Assembly (NCBI GenBank): GCA_903970145.1
Contig: CAJCHO010000051.1
Location: 1 to 64,000 of the forward strand
DNA from: Mycobacteriaceae bacterium
Lineage (GTDB): Bacteria; Pseudomonadota; Gammaproteobacteria; Burkholderiales; Burkholderiaceae_D
Length of the DNA: 64,000 nucleotides
Direction of reading: 5' to 3'
The notes beneath the pieces were generated by a model. That model made no database searches. It had not been told where the DNA came from and worked only from the letters and a program-made list of their open reading frames with translations. Positions 25,467 to 35,471 of this stretch are shown piece after piece (position 1 is the first letter of the stretch; every line of letters begins with the position of its first letter). A program made the position numbers and the translations under genes.

Positions 25467-26801
25467 ATGAACCTGCACCCCCTTGAAATCGTCGCAGAAC
25501 TCGACAAGCACATCGTCGGGCAGAACAATGCCAAGCGCGCGGTCGCGGTCGCCCTGCGCAACCGCTGGCGCCGCCAGCAGGTCGATGAGCCACTGCGCCA
25601 CGAGATCACGCCCAAGAACATTCTCATGATCGGACCGACCGGAGTCGGCAAGACCGAGATCGCGCGGCGTTTGGCGCGACTGGCCGATGCCCCTTTCATA
25701 AAGGTCGAGGCAACCAAGTTCACCGAAGTCGGCTATGTCGGACGCGATGTCGACACCATCATCCGCGACCTGATCGAAACCGCGGTCAAGGATCTGCGCG
25801 AGGCCGAAACCCGCAAGGTACGTGAGCAGGCACAAGCGGGCGCCGAAGAGCGTGTGCTCGATGCCTTGCTGCCACCGCCGCGTGACTTCGGCTTTTCGGA
25901 AAATTCGCATGAATCGGAGGGTGGCAACAGCACCCGTCAGAAATTCCGTCGCAAGCTGCGCGATCACGAGCTCGACGACAAGGAGATTGAGGTCGAGCTG
26001 TCGAGCCTGCCAGCCGCTCTGGAGATCATGGCGCCGCCGGGAATGGAGGAGATGACCGAGCAGATTCGCGGCATGTTCGCCAACATCGGCAACGGTCGCA
26101 AGAAGACACGCAAAGTCCGCGTCGCCGAAGCACTCAAGCTCATTACCGAGGAGGAAGCAAGCCGGCTGATCAACGACGAGGAGCTCAAGCTGCGCGCGGT
26201 GCGCATCGTCGAGCAAAACGGCATCGTCTTTCTGGACGAGATCGACAAGATCGCCTCGCGTCAGGAGTACGGTGGCGCCGACGTATCGCGTCAGGGAGTC
26301 CAGCGTGATCTCCTGCCGCTGGTCGAGGGCACCACAGTAAGTACCAAGTACGGCATGGTCAAGACCGACCACATCCTGTTCATCGCTTCGGGCGCGTTTC
26401 ACCTTGCCAAGCCGAGCGACCTGATCCCGGAACTACAGGGCCGTTTTCCGATTCGTGTCGAACTTGATTCGCTGTCGGTAGCCGACTTCGAGAAGATACT
26501 CACCAGTACCGACGCCGCCCTGACCAAGCAATATGTTGCGCTGCTGGCCACCGAATCGGTTCAGGTGGAATTCAGCGCCGAGGGCATTCGCCGTCTCGCC
26601 GAGATCGCCTTCGCAGTCAACGAGAAAACCGAGAACATCGGCGCGCGCCGGCTCTACACGGTGATTGAGCGGCTGCTCGAAGAGATCTCGTTCAATGCGC
26701 AGTCCCACGCCGGCACGACCATCAGGATCGATGCCGCATACGTTGACGAACGCCTGTTCGATTTGTCCGAGAGTGAGGACCTGGCGCGCTACGTCCTGTA
26801 G
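25467..26801 (+). CDS. hslU: ATP-dependent protease ATPase subunit HslU (ClpY)
   Basis: 444 residues, the normal length. Seen are [21 protein letters not shown], Walker [16 protein letters not shown], the pore-lining [11 protein letters not shown] segment, Walker [37 protein letters not shown] with sensor 2 arginines, and the C-terminal DLARYVL tail that inserts into HslV. It unfolds substrates and feeds them to HslV. The I-domain between Walker A and B is intact. ATG 25467 gives the conserved [13 protein letters not shown] start. Confidence 0.95.
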   Translation: MNLHPLEIVAELDKHIVGQNNAKRAVAVALRNRWRRQQVDEPLRHEITPKNILMIGPTGVGKTEIARRLARLADAPFIKVEATKFTEVGYVGRDVDTIIRDLIETAVKDLREAETRKVREQAQAGAEERVLDALLPPPRDFGFSENSHESEGGNSTRQKFRRKLRDHELDDKEIEVELSSLPAALEIMAPPGMEEMTEQIRGMFANIGNGRKKTRKVRVAEALKLITEEEASRLINDEELKLRAVRIVEQNGIVFLDEIDKIASRQEYGGADVSRQGVQRDLLPLVEGTTVSTKYGMVKTDHILFIASGAFHLAKPSDLIPELQGRFPIRVELDSLSVADFEKILTSTDAALTKQYVALLATESVQVEFSAEGIRRLAEIAFAVNEKTENIGARRLYTVIERLLEEISFNAQSHAGTTIRIDAAYVDERLFDLSESEDLARYVL

Positions 26802-26831
26802 GACGCCGCGCGCGGGGCTCGGGCTAGGCGC

Positions 26832-27524
26832 CTAGGCCTTCCTGGCGGCCGGCGCCTGCCTGCGCTCGAGACCGATCAGATAGTCGACGACTGGCAGAGG
26901 ATTGCCGCGCATGACGATGTATTTGCCGTTGACAACAAGCGTCGGTACGCCTGAAACACCGGCCTGCGAAGCCATCTGCGAGGCTCGCTGGGTCTTGGTC
27001 TGGACCGTGAAGGACTCGTAGATCTCGCGAAATTTCGCTGCATCCAGGCCGTTTTTTGCGGCCCAGTCGGCCTGGGCGTTGACGTTATCGAGCACCACAT
27101 GGTCGATGTGGATGGCTCCAAACACGCGCGCCCGCAGCTGGGTTTCCTTGCCCAGAATCTCGAGCGTATAGAACAGGCGCTGGTAGGGCACCTGGCTCGA
27201 TTGAAACGCCCAGGGGGTATGTGCCAGCACCACGCCGCTACTCTGCCTGCGTGCCCAATCATTGAGCGCTGGTTCAAAATCGTTGCAGTGCGGGCACCAG
27301 TAGCCAAAGAACTCGCGCACCTCAATCTTGCCGGGCTCGCTCTCGGTGACCAGGGGCGACTGGATGACCTCGTAGTCAGTGCCTTCGGTGATGAGCGCCT
27401 GGGCGTTGCCCAGTTGCGGCGCGAGAAGGCTGCTGGCTGCACCGGCGGCAAGGCCGAGCAGCAAGGAACGCCGTCCCCGATCAGGGCCGCCGGTGAGGTC
27501 TTGGTTTTTCAGGGAATCGCTCAT
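26832..27524 (-). CDS. DsbA-family thiol:disulfide oxidoreductase, copy 2
   Basis: 230 residues. The thioredoxin-fold active site is FFGYWCPHCNDFEP, with the cis-Pro loop at SGVPTLVVNGKY. The leader contains GRRSLLLGLAAGAASSLLAP before NAQALITEG, which looks like a twin-arginine or Arg-rich signal peptide. DsbA oxidises cysteine pairs in periplasmic proteins. About 60 percent or more of its residues appear identical to those of the next gene, so the two arose by tandem duplication. It is convergent with hslU. Confidence 0.88.
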   Translation of the reverse strand: MSDSLKNQDLTGGPDRGRRSLLLGLAAGAASSLLAPQLGNAQALITEGTDYEVIQSPLVTESEPGKIEVREFFGYWCPHCNDFEPALNDWARRQSSGVVLAHTPWAFQSSQVPYQRLFYTLEILGKETQLRARVFGAIHIDHVVLDNVNAQADWAAKNGLDAAKFREIYESFTVQTKTQRASQMASQAGVSGVPTLVVNGKYIVMRGNPLPVVDYLIGLERRQAPAARKA

Positions 27525-27626
27525 CCGAGATTCTCGCAGTGCCGGAAAGACTTGGTCAGACCGGCTGGTTGTATGGCACGCGGCGGCGGATTCACGCCGC
27601 TCGCAAAAAAGGACCCGAAGGCCGAC

Positions 27627-28304
27627 TCAGGCAGGTTTACCCAGGGCCAGCCTGCGTTCAACACCGACCAGATAGTCGACGACAGGCAGCGGATTGGCTT
27701 TGCTCACCATGTACTTGCCCTTGACGATCAGCGTCGGGATACTCACCACGCCAGCCTGCTGGGCCACTTGCGTTGCGCGCTGGGTCTTGGTCTGGACCGT
27801 AAAGGAGGCGTAGGTCTCGCGAAACTTTGCCGAATCAAGGCCGTTCTTGGCAGCCCAGGTCGCCTGTGCATCAACGGTATCAAGCAGGTTGTGTTCGAGG
27901 TGAATCGCGGCAAATACGTGCGCGCGCAACTGGCTCTCCTTGCCCAGTGCTTCGAGCGTATAAAACAGACGCTGGTAGGGAACCTGCGCGGGCTGCCAGG
28001 CCACTGGTGTGTGCGCCAGTACGGCGCCGGTATTCTGTCTTTTCGCCCAATCGTTCAAGCTTGGCTCGAAATCATTGCAATGGGGACACCAGTAGCCAAA
28101 GAATTCGCGCACTTCGATCTTGCCCGGTTCGGATTCGGTGGCGAGCGGCGATTCGAGCAGTTCGTAGTCCGTGCCTTCGGTGACCAGCGCCTGAGTGCGC
28201 GCGAGTTGTGGAGCGAGCATCGCCGTGGCCGCACCGGCTGCAACCAGCGTGAGTGCCTTGCGACGGGAGGGATCCATTATCTGGTTGAAGTCTTGATTTT
28301 TCAT
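27627..28304 (-). CDS. DsbA-family thiol:disulfide oxidoreductase, copy 1
   Basis: 225 residues. The active site FFGYWCPHCNDFEP and cis-Pro VSIPTLIVKGKY match the other copy. The leader reads DPSRRKALTLVAAGAATAML, close to a twin-arginine signal (S-R-R-x-x-L). This copy lies nearest to the SPOR and argS genes, the usual position of dsbA in betaproteobacteria, so it is probably the ancestral one. Differences from the other copy cluster in the helical insertion (AWQPAQ versus FQSSQ) and in the C-terminus, which could change substrate preference. Confidence 0.88.
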   Translation of the reverse strand: MKNQDFNQIMDPSRRKALTLVAAGAATAMLAPQLARTQALVTEGTDYELLESPLATESEPGKIEVREFFGYWCPHCNDFEPSLNDWAKRQNTGAVLAHTPVAWQPAQVPYQRLFYTLEALGKESQLRAHVFAAIHLEHNLLDTVDAQATWAAKNGLDSAKFRETYASFTVQTKTQRATQVAQQAGVVSIPTLIVKGKYMVSKANPLPVVDYLVGVERRLALGKPA

Positions 28305-28403
28305 GATTTCAGTTATCTGTAATCTATCCCCGCAGCGCCAGCGCGCAGCGTGACACGAAATGCTTCGACAGCGGCCAGGCCCTGGGGTTCACGCCCGCCA
28401 ACC

Positions 28404-28991
28404 TCACTTGCCGGCAGCGACCACCACCGCCTCGACTCCATTTTCCGACAGACGTTGCCGCACGCGGTCCATGTCCTCGGCTCGATTGTAAGGTCCCAAA
28501 CGCACCCGATAGACCGTTGCCCCGTCCTTGTCAGCGCTCGAGACAGCAGCCTCAAACCCGAGCAGGGCAAGTCGTCCCTTGGTGTTTTGCGCGTCATCTA
28601 CGGACTTGAAGGCACCAGCCTGCAGGTAACTCTGTTTTGCATCGGCCAGCGCAGTAGTGGCCGTCTTCTCGCCAGGGTTCCCCTTGCCGGCCGCTTCAGC
28701 AGCCACAGCCGGTGCCACGACGGGTCCGGCAGGAATCGCTGCCGCCGGTGCGACCGGGACGCCTTCGCTGCCCGGCGTGCCTTCCTTCATGTAGAGCGAG
28801 CGATTCGGGTCAGGCAACTTGCCCGCATCGGGGGGCGGGGCATCGGGGGCATGGCCGAGGCGATTGATGAAGGGGATCGGTGCCTTGGTGACATAGAGCG
28901 CGACCGCCACCGCGACCGCGAGACCTAGCACGAGGCCGAGGATGAATCCGACCAGCGTGTTTCCGAGTTGAGATGCGCGAGGACCCGACAT
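28404..28991 (-). CDS. SPOR-domain membrane protein
   Basis: 195 residues. One transmembrane helix near the N-terminus (LVGFILGLVLGLAVAVAVALYV), a Pro/Ala-rich linker, then a C-terminal SPOR domain (YLQAGAFKSVDDAQNTKGRL ... VYRVRLGPYNRAEDMDRV). SPOR domains bind denuded septal peptidoglycan, so this protein likely acts at the division site, as FtsN and DedD do. AGGAG precedes ATG 28991. argS ends 13 bases upstream, so it is co-transcribed with argS. Confidence 0.87.
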   Translation of the reverse strand: MSGPRASQLGNTLVGFILGLVLGLAVAVAVALYVTKAPIPFINRLGHAPDAPPPDAGKLPDPNRSLYMKEGTPGSEGVPVAPAAAIPAGPVVAPAVAAEAAGKGNPGEKTATTALADAKQSYLQAGAFKSVDDAQNTKGRLALLGFEAAVSSADKDGATVYRVRLGPYNRAEDMDRVRQRLSENGVEAVVVAAGK

Positions 28992-29004
28992 GAATTTCTC
29001 CTGA

Positions 29005-30702
29005 CTACATTTTCTGCGGCGCCGACACGCCCAGCAGCGCCAATCCATTGCGCAGCACCTGACGTGTGGCTAGCAGCAGGGCGAGTCGGGCGTGGCGCGT
29101 CGCCACATCGTCCACCAGCACCCGCTCAGCATTGTAATAGCTGTGCAGCTCGCCCGCGCAGTCCTTGAGGTAGAAAGCCAGCTGATGCGGTGCGAGATCG
29201 ACCGCAGCGCTTCTGAGCGCCTCGGGATATTCGGCTAGGCGCTGCAACAGGGCAAGCTCGCGCTCGCTGGTCAGGGGTGTGAGCTCACAGTCGCGCAGAT
29301 CATCCTCGCGGCCCTGGTCGCGCTCACGCCATTGCGCGAGCACCGACGAGATGCGTGCGTGCGCATATTGGAGATAGTAGACCGGATTCTCCTCGGACTG
29401 AGCGCGCGCCAAGTCGACATCAAAGGTGAATTCCGTATCCGCCTTGCGGCTAACGAGGAAAAATCGCACCGCATCGCGCCCAACCCAGTCGATCAGGTCA
29501 CGCAGGGTGACATAACTGCCCGCGCGTTTGGATATCTTGACCTCCTGACCATCTCGCACCACGCGCACCATCTTGTGCAGGATGTAGTCCGGATATCCCT
29601 TGGGAATGCCGACGTCCAGCGCCTGCAGGCCGGCGCGCACGCGCGCCACGGTGCCATGATGATCACTGCCCTGAATATTGATCGCGCGCACGAAACCGCG
29701 CTGCCACTTGCTGACGTGGTACGCAACGTCCGGAACGAAGTAGGTGAAGCTGCCGTCCGACTTGCGCATGACGCGATCCTTGTCGTCGCCAAAGTCGGTA
29801 GTACGCAGCCACAGCGCCCCCTGGTCCTCGTAGGTGTGCCCCGAGGCCACGATCCCGTCAACGATCTTCTCAACATTGCCGCCGGCATAGAGTGAAGATT
29901 CGAGAAAATAGTTGTCAAAGCGCACGCCAAATGCGCGCAAATCCAGATCCTGCTCGTGGCGCAGATAGGCGACCGCAAACTGACCGATGGCGGTCAGATC
30001 CTCCCGATCGCCAGTCGCCGTGAACTGGCGATCATCGGCCGTAACCGTCGCGCCAGCCAGAAAAGCCTCGGCAATATCGCTGACGTAGTCGCCGTTGTAG
30101 CCCCCCTCCGGCCAGCCCGCGTCACCTGGTTTGAGCCCGGCACAGCGCGCGGCGACCGAGTGGGTGAGATTGGCGATCTGCACGCCGGCATCGTTGTAAT
30201 AGAACTCGCGCGTGACGTGAAATCCCTGCGTGGCGAGCAGGGCAGACAATACATCGCCGAGCGCCGCCTGGCGGCCGTGTCCGACGTGCAGGGGTCCGGT
30301 AGGATTGGCGGAGACGAACTCGACGAGCAGTTTCCCGCCGCGACCCGTTTCCTGCGTGCCATAGCGCTCGCCCTCGGCGAAAATGCGTTTGATCACCGCG
30401 AGCTTGGCTGCGGGCGCAATGCGCAGATTGATGAAACCCGGTCCGGCAATCTCGGCATTGGCGATGAGATCGCGAGCGCGCTCGTCGGCCGTGATGGCGG
30501 CGATGATTTCGCCGGCAATCTCGCGCGGATTGCGCCCCAGGGGTTTGGCAATTTGCATGGCCACGTTAGAGGCGATATCGCCGTGCGCTGCGACCTTGGG
30601 CCGCTCAAGCACGATCACGGGCACGAGTCCTCTCGCGCCCAAGAGGGGCCGCACAGCGTCACCAATGACGTCGAGGATCAGTTTGCGTTGATGGTCAAGC
30701 AT
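29005..30702 (-). CDS. argS: Arginyl-tRNA synthetase
   Basis: 565 residues, class I synthetase. The HIGH motif is seen in [18 protein letters not shown], the KMSK-like loop in [17 protein letters not shown], and the C-terminal DALR anticodon-binding domain ends [20 protein letters not shown]. The N-terminal Add-1 domain with VNVAMQIAK-like sequence is present. It charges tRNA-Arg in the cytoplasm. ATG 30702 ([13 protein letters not shown]) matches the usual start; the longer frame is rejected because no homology would be expected there. Confidence 0.94.
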   Translation of the reverse strand: MLDHQRKLILDVIGDAVRPLLGARGLVPVIVLERPKVAAHGDIASNVAMQIAKPLGRNPREIAGEIIAAITADERARDLIANAEIAGPGFINLRIAPAAKLAVIKRIFAEGERYGTQETGRGGKLLVEFVSANPTGPLHVGHGRQAALGDVLSALLATQGFHVTREFYYNDAGVQIANLTHSVAARCAGLKPGDAGWPEGGYNGDYVSDIAEAFLAGATVTADDRQFTATGDREDLTAIGQFAVAYLRHEQDLDLRAFGVRFDNYFLESSLYAGGNVEKIVDGIVASGHTYEDQGALWLRTTDFGDDKDRVMRKSDGSFTYFVPDVAYHVSKWQRGFVRAINIQGSDHHGTVARVRAGLQALDVGIPKGYPDYILHKMVRVVRDGQEVKISKRAGSYVTLRDLIDWVGRDAVRFFLVSRKADTEFTFDVDLARAQSEENPVYYLQYAHARISSVLAQWRERDQGREDDLRDCELTPLTSERELALLQRLAEYPEALRSAAVDLAPHQLAFYLKDCAGELHSYYNAERVLVDDVATRHARLALLLATRQVLRNGLALLGVSAPQKM

Positions 30703-30776
30703 GGCAATTGGGGTCGAGCCGGTCGGGCCGGCGCACAGCAAACGAAGATTATAGTCAGTCGGACACGTCGGGCCGG

Positions 30777-31142
30777 CTAGCTACCCATCTCCGGTGTCGG
30801 CACCGGAAGCGCATCGGGCGAACGCGGATAGATGCGCGCGAAGTCGACCTCAACGCGCTCGCCAACGGCCAGCGGGGCATCGCCGTCAACCTTCAGGAAA
30901 GCCTGATGACCGTCTTCGAGCCCGACCTGGACGCGATAGCGCAACTTGGCCGTGGCACCGCCACCGATGGCGGAAACGAAGCTGCCCATACCGGAGCCGT
31001 CCGGCCAGAGCATCTCGATAGAGGCAATCGTACCCGCCTTGCGCGAAAAGGTCGGCAGGTTGCTGCCGAGGTCGGTGGCACACGCTGCCAGCCCCATGAC
31101 AAGTGTGAGGCCGGCGATGTATGAGAGGAATTTGCTTACCAT
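30777..31142 (-). CDS. Small lipoprotein of unknown function
   Basis: 121 residues. The signal peptide ends in a lipobox (VMGLAAC) with the lipidated Cys at position 21; the next residues (ATDLG) do not begin with Asp at +2, so outer-membrane sorting is expected. The mature part has a Gly-rich stretch ([22 protein letters not shown]) typical of small beta-rich surface proteins. Transcribed toward argS with a 74-base gap. Family not recognised. Confidence 0.6.
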   Translation of the reverse strand: MVSKFLSYIAGLTLVMGLAACATDLGSNLPTFSRKAGTIASIEMLWPDGSGMGSFVSAIGGGATAKLRYRVQVGLEDGHQAFLKVDGDAPLAVGERVEVDFARIYPRSPDALPVPTPEMGS

Positions 31143-31227
31143 GTGGCGCACCATTGAAGTCGCGGGGACCTATCCCCCGAGAAGCACGGCATAGATTGTA
31201 CCCGCAACGCGGCAGCCGTCCGGAGCC

Positions 31228-31908
31228 CTACTGCAGACCGAAATGCTCCTGCGCAAAAATATCGGCAGGCTTAGCCGCAATATCGTAAGTCGCGTGCGTG
31301 TGCCGCGATGCCGTCTTGACGAAGCTGGCAGCCGTACTTGAATAGAGATAGCGCTCAAGCAGGAAACGGTGGGCGCCCTCGAGTCGCTCCTGGTCGCCAA
31401 TCACGCGCGTGGCGGTCACCACAACCAGTTTGCCGGCGTCCGTGATCCCGTAGTGAATCTGAGCCAGTAGCGGCAGGGCGAAGCCGCCGTGGGCGTTAAA
31501 TGAAACAGCGCCCGTGTGCGGCGCAATGCGCACGAACTGTACAAGACGGCAGCAATCGCTACCGACGCGGTACTTGCCGCTGATGGCCAGCAATTGCACT
31601 CCCGACAGCGGCAATGCTTCAATGCGCTCGACGGTCTGAAAGGGATAGTTCACCCCGCGCACGCGCGGCCCGACCGGAACACATACATAGTCCTTGTCAG
31701 CGCCCTGAACCAGTAAGAGTGAACTGTCCCCGGTGGCCTCACCGGCCGTACGCACCTCCACCGGAAAGACTGCCTCGGGTCCGAAGCTTACGCGTTGCGC
31801 GCGCTTCACGTCCCAGGTCGGATCGTAGCAACCGGTTGCGCTCGCACCCTGCAGCAGTGCGTAAAAGAGCGCGACCCCAGAGGCCAGCCGATAAAACCAA
31901 CAACTCAT
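31228..31908 (-). CDS. Exported protein of unknown function
   Basis: 226 residues. A signal peptide (MSCWFYRLASGVALFYALLQGASA) is followed by a Cys-containing mature domain: CYDPTW near the start and a vicinal CC in YRVGSDCCRLVQ, suggesting disulfides. Many short beta strands are predicted by eye. ATG 31908 is preferred, with AGGATCG upstream. I do not recognise the family. Confidence 0.6.
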   Translation of the reverse strand: MSCWFYRLASGVALFYALLQGASATGCYDPTWDVKRAQRVSFGPEAVFPVEVRTAGEATGDSSLLLVQGADKDYVCVPVGPRVRGVNYPFQTVERIEALPLSGVQLLAISGKYRVGSDCCRLVQFVRIAPHTGAVSFNAHGGFALPLLAQIHYGITDAGKLVVVTATRVIGDQERLEGAHRFLLERYLYSSTAASFVKTASRHTHATYDIAAKPADIFAQEHFGLQ

Positions 31909-32066
31909 GATCGCGATCCTTGCGGTCTCGACCCGCGCCACGTGCGCCGGTCACTTTCGCCATTTTGCTCTAGAGTTATGACATGCCGGCAGGTTTGGCG
32001 CAAATACCGGCATGCAAGCTATGCTCGATTGCGAATTCGGAGGACACCGATGATGGATGTGCGCGC

Positions 32067-32822
32067 ATGACCGACAGTACAAGCCCCGCTCCGGTAGCGC
32101 TGGTTACGGGCGCTGGCAGCGGCATCGGTCGCGCTGTTGCGCGGCGGCTGCTCGAATCCGGCTTTCATGTGGTTGCAGCGGGGCGCCGTGAAGCGGCGCT
32201 CGCCGAGCTAGCACCGGGCAACCAGGCTTGCATGGTGCAGACGACCGACGTGACCGACGAGGGTGCGGTTGGCGAACTATTTGCCGCGCTCAAGGCGAAG
32301 TTCGGACGCCTTGACCTGCTGTTCAACAACGCTGGCAGCGGGACTGCCCCGAGCGCCCTCGAAGACCTGGCCCTCGACGAGTGGCAGCGTGTCCTCGCGG
32401 TCAACCTTACGGGCGCCTTTCTCTGCACTCAGGCGGCATTTCGACTCATGAAAACGCAGTCGCCACGCGGCGGTCGCATCATCAACAACGGCTCGGTCTC
32501 GGCGCACTCGCCAAGACCCTTTTCGATCGCCTATACGGCCAGCAAGCACGCCATCACTGGCCTCACCAAGTCCTCGTCCCTGGAGGGGCGCGCCTTTGAC
32601 ATCGCCTGCGGACAGATCGACATCGGCAACGCCGCCACCGAGATGACCGCGCGCATGGCGCACGGCGTGCCGCAGGCTGATGGCAGCGTGCGCGCCGAGC
32701 CAACCATGGACGTGTCGGCTGTCGCCGACGCGGTCCTCTATATGGCGCGGCTGCCGCTGTCGGCCAACGTGCAATTCATGACCGTCATGGCAACCACGAT
32801 GCCCTTTATCGGCCGCGGCTAG
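32067..32822 (+). CDS. Short-chain dehydrogenase/reductase
   Basis: 251 residues. Cofactor motif [19 protein letters not shown], an active-site Ser in [12 protein letters not shown], and YTASKHA with the catalytic Tyr and Lys. The C-terminal strand [16 protein letters not shown] is typical of one SDR subgroup. Arg downstream of the first strand (AAGRRE) suggests NADP(H). A six-codon frame starting at ATG 32050 overlaps the ATG (ATGA) and may be a translational lead-in. It is convergent with the acetoacetate decarboxylase-like gene, with ten bases between stops. Confidence 0.85.
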   Translation: MTDSTSPAPVALVTGAGSGIGRAVARRLLESGFHVVAAGRREAALAELAPGNQACMVQTTDVTDEGAVGELFAALKAKFGRLDLLFNNAGSGTAPSALEDLALDEWQRVLAVNLTGAFLCTQAAFRLMKTQSPRGGRIINNGSVSAHSPRPFSIAYTASKHAITGLTKSSSLEGRAFDIACGQIDIGNAATEMTARMAHGVPQADGSVRAEPTMDVSAVADAVLYMARLPLSANVQFMTVMATTMPFIGRG

Positions 32823-32832
32823 TGGGCCATCG

Positions 32833-33573
32833 CTAAGGGGCAAGATAATCGAAGACAACCTCTCCGAGGTCGAGCGTGAGGTCGGCCACGAAATGCAGGG
32901 CGGACTTGACCTCCAGCACGGGCAGATCGGCCACTGGGGCCAGCGCATGCGGATGCAGCTCGAGCGAGCCGGGACCGCTCCACGCACCCTTTAGGGTAAC
33001 CGCCGTGGTGTAGTAGCGAACCAGCTCGCAGATCCGCAGCGTGCCGTCGACATGCGGGATGATCTTGAGCAGGAAATTGGGCGCGGCCAGTGACGCACTG
33101 ACTGCGGCATGGTCCGCGCCACGGTGCTTGAATCCCATGGTCGCCTTGGCAACGCGCACCTTGCCGTAGTCGAGTGTTCCAACCAGCGTATCGATCTCCA
33201 CTTCAAGCACCGGCGAGGCAAGTTTTTTCGGGAATCCCCACAGCTCGCGCCCTCCGGCAATCGGCGGGTGGTCGTTCAGATACATGGAGTGAACGTAGCC
33301 GCCCTTGACGCCCTCAAAGCTCACCGGGATGACCTGTCCCGACTCGGTGTAGTCGCCAAAGCCGGTCGAGTCGGGCATGCGGATGAATTCATATTTCACC
33401 AGCGGCTCACCTAGTTCGAGCGGTTCCGGCACGACTGCGCGCAGTGCATCCGGATCGGTGCGATAGGTGATCACGAGGAATTCGCGATTGGTAAAGCGAT
33501 AGGGGCCCGGAGGGAACGCCGGGCTGGTCAATGGCATGGCGAACGCGTTGGCTCTGACGTCGGCTATTTTCAT
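32833..33573 (-). CDS. Acetoacetate decarboxylase-family protein
   Basis: 246 residues. The family core [15 protein letters not shown] places the two lysines at 116-117, the Schiff-base and pKa-tuning pair of acetoacetate decarboxylase. [34 protein letters not shown] and [11 protein letters not shown] also match. The true enzyme turns acetoacetate into acetone and CO2, while superfamily members can be aldol-dehydratases. The flavin monooxygenase gene lies upstream on the same strand, 183 bases away, suggesting ketone or keto-acid metabolism. Confidence 0.87.
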   Translation of the reverse strand: MKIADVRANAFAMPLTSPAFPPGPYRFTNREFLVITYRTDPDALRAVVPEPLELGEPLVKYEFIRMPDSTGFGDYTESGQVIPVSFEGVKGGYVHSMYLNDHPPIAGGRELWGFPKKLASPVLEVEIDTLVGTLDYGKVRVAKATMGFKHRGADHAAVSASLAAPNFLLKIIPHVDGTLRICELVRYYTTAVTLKGAWSGPGSLELHPHALAPVADLPVLEVKSALHFVADLTLDLGEVVFDYLAP

Positions 33574-33756
33574 GGAGGCTTTGTCCTTTTATTGGTCGCA
33601 AGGAGGGTGCACGCCCAGTGTGCCACGTGGGTCCTGGCACGCCGCGCGCGAACCCTTATTGTGCAAGGATTTGTATGACGATTTCCCGCGCGCAGGCGCC
33701 TCGTGCTCGAAAGTCGTTGGCCTTGCTGCCTGGGCAAGCCCGCTACGGCTAGAACT

Positions 33757-35223
33757 TCAGGGCGTGCCCGGCATCGAGAATTCCAGCACGCCGTCTTCGA
33801 GCCGGCCCCAGCGCAGCAGGGCAATATCGCGGACATAGTTCTGGTGCAGCCTCCAGGGGGTCTTGCGGCCCTGCTTGGGGAATTTGTGCAGGGAGCGCTG
33901 AAAATAGCCGGAGGTGAAGTCGACGAAAGCCTCTTCTTCGATGGCTTGTGCGCCGCGCCGCGGCGTGCAATAGGCATAGCCGCGCTTTTTCATGTGGTTA
34001 AGGAGGCGACACACAAATTCGCAGCTCAGGTCGCACTTCAGGGTCCAGGACGCATTGGTGTAGCCGAATGCCGCGGCGAGATTCGGTATTTCACTGTACA
34101 TGAGACCCTTGTAGTTGATGGTGCGCGCCGGATCGACCACTTGACCATCGACCAGCAATTGAACGCCCCCCAACACCTGCAGGTTCAGGCCCGTCGCAGT
34201 CACGATCAGATCGGCCACGATCTCGCGTCCGGACGCGAGCTTCACACCGCGCGCCGTAAAGCATTCGATCTCATCGGTTACCACACTGGCTCGACCCGAA
34301 TTGAGCGCCTTGAACAGGTCGCCATCCGGTACCAGGCACAGGCGCTGATCCCAGGGCTTGTAGCGCGGCGTGAAGTGGGTGTCGACGTCGAACTCGGTAC
34401 CGAGCCACATCCGCACCCCTTTGAGCAGCAGCTGTTTGGCGCGCTCGGGCCGGCGCCGGCACAGGTTGTAGAAAAACATGCCCAGCAGTACCTGCTTCCA
34501 GCGGGTGAGCCAGTACGCAAGCTTTAGCGGCAAATGCCCGCGCAACCAGTTGGCGATGCGATCCTGTCCAGGTCGCGCGACCACATAGGTCGGCGAGCGC
34601 TGCAGCATGGTCACATGGGAGGCTGACTTGGCGAGCTCAGGCACGAGGGTGACGGCGGTCGCGCCGCTACCGATCACGAGTAGCTCCTTGCCGGCGTAGC
34701 GAACGTCATCACTCCAGTGCTGCGGATGCACGATGCGACCGCTATAGTGCTCGACACCAGGAAATTCGGGCGTATAACCTTCTTCGTAGCTGTAGTAGCC
34801 ACTGCAGGCGAACAGGAAGTTGCAGGTCAACTGGATGGCCTCGCCACCGTTTGCGGGCGCGACATCAAGCGTCCAGCGCGCGTGCTGGCTCGACCAGCTG
34901 GCACGGCGGACCCGACTTGCAAAGCGAATCCGCTCGAGGATCGCGTTCTCGCGAGCGGTCTCCTCGATATAACGCAAAATCGAGGGGCCGTCGGCGATTG
35001 CCTGTGCGTCGCGCCAGGGTTTGAACGCATAACCCAGTGTGTACATGTCCGAATCGGAGCGCACGCCCGGATAGCGAAACAGGTCCCAGGTTCCGCCGAT
35101 GCGCTCGCGAGCCTCGAGAATCGCGTAGCTCAGTCCCGCACAGCGCCGTTGCAAATGGAAGGCCGCTCCGATGCCCGACAGGCCTGCACCGATGATGAGT
35201 ACATCAAAGTGTTCGCTTGCCAT
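33757..35223 (-). CDS. Flavin-containing monooxygenase, Baeyer-Villiger-like
   Basis: 488 residues. An N-terminal FAD-binding Rossmann fold has IIGAGLSGIGAAFHL. A YSGRIVHPQHW stretch fits the FxGxxxHxxxW fingerprint of FMO/Baeyer-Villiger enzymes with Tyr in the first place. The NADPH site is VIGSGATAVTLVPEL. A motif DLIVTATGLNLQ follows. The length fits the CzcO-type/cyclohexanone-monooxygenase-like group. It would use NADPH and O2 to oxygenate a ketone, amine or sulfide. It probably shares a transcript with the acetoacetate decarboxylase-like gene. Confidence 0.85.
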   Translation of the reverse strand: MASEHFDVLIIGAGLSGIGAAFHLQRRCAGLSYAILEARERIGGTWDLFRYPGVRSDSDMYTLGYAFKPWRDAQAIADGPSILRYIEETARENAILERIRFASRVRRASWSSQHARWTLDVAPANGGEAIQLTCNFLFACSGYYSYEEGYTPEFPGVEHYSGRIVHPQHWSDDVRYAGKELLVIGSGATAVTLVPELAKSASHVTMLQRSPTYVVARPGQDRIANWLRGHLPLKLAYWLTRWKQVLLGMFFYNLCRRRPERAKQLLLKGVRMWLGTEFDVDTHFTPRYKPWDQRLCLVPDGDLFKALNSGRASVVTDEIECFTARGVKLASGREIVADLIVTATGLNLQVLGGVQLLVDGQVVDPARTINYKGLMYSEIPNLAAAFGYTNASWTLKCDLSCEFVCRLLNHMKKRGYAYCTPRRGAQAIEEEAFVDFTSGYFQRSLHKFPKQGRKTPWRLHQNYVRDIALLRWGRLEDGVLEFSMPGTP

Positions 35224-35471
35224 GTTCCAATCGAGTCCGGAATGCGCCAGTCGCAGGGCCGCGGCTAGTCTAGCAGAGGGTTTCGCAGGGCTTAATCGGC
35301 TCTAGCGACGATCCGCTGCGAGCCTCGGCGATTGGCGCTGGTACCCGGGCGCGCCAAAAGGGGCCTCTTTAACGATATAATTTCGTGTTTTCGTGCGTGC
35401 AGGCGCGCCGCTGGTCGCCTGGCGACGGCGCCCTTAGAACCCCATAACCTTGAGTATCGCAAGGACCGAAG

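Noticed and set aside
25419-26402. Long minus-strand frame opposite hslU
   Set aside because: Antisense shadow of a highly conserved gene; no ribosome binding site or family match.
27099-28322. 407-codon open frame antisense to both DsbA genes
   Set aside because: It exists because the two genes are duplicates with the same codon pattern. Its two halves mirror each other, with no start signal or domain of their own.
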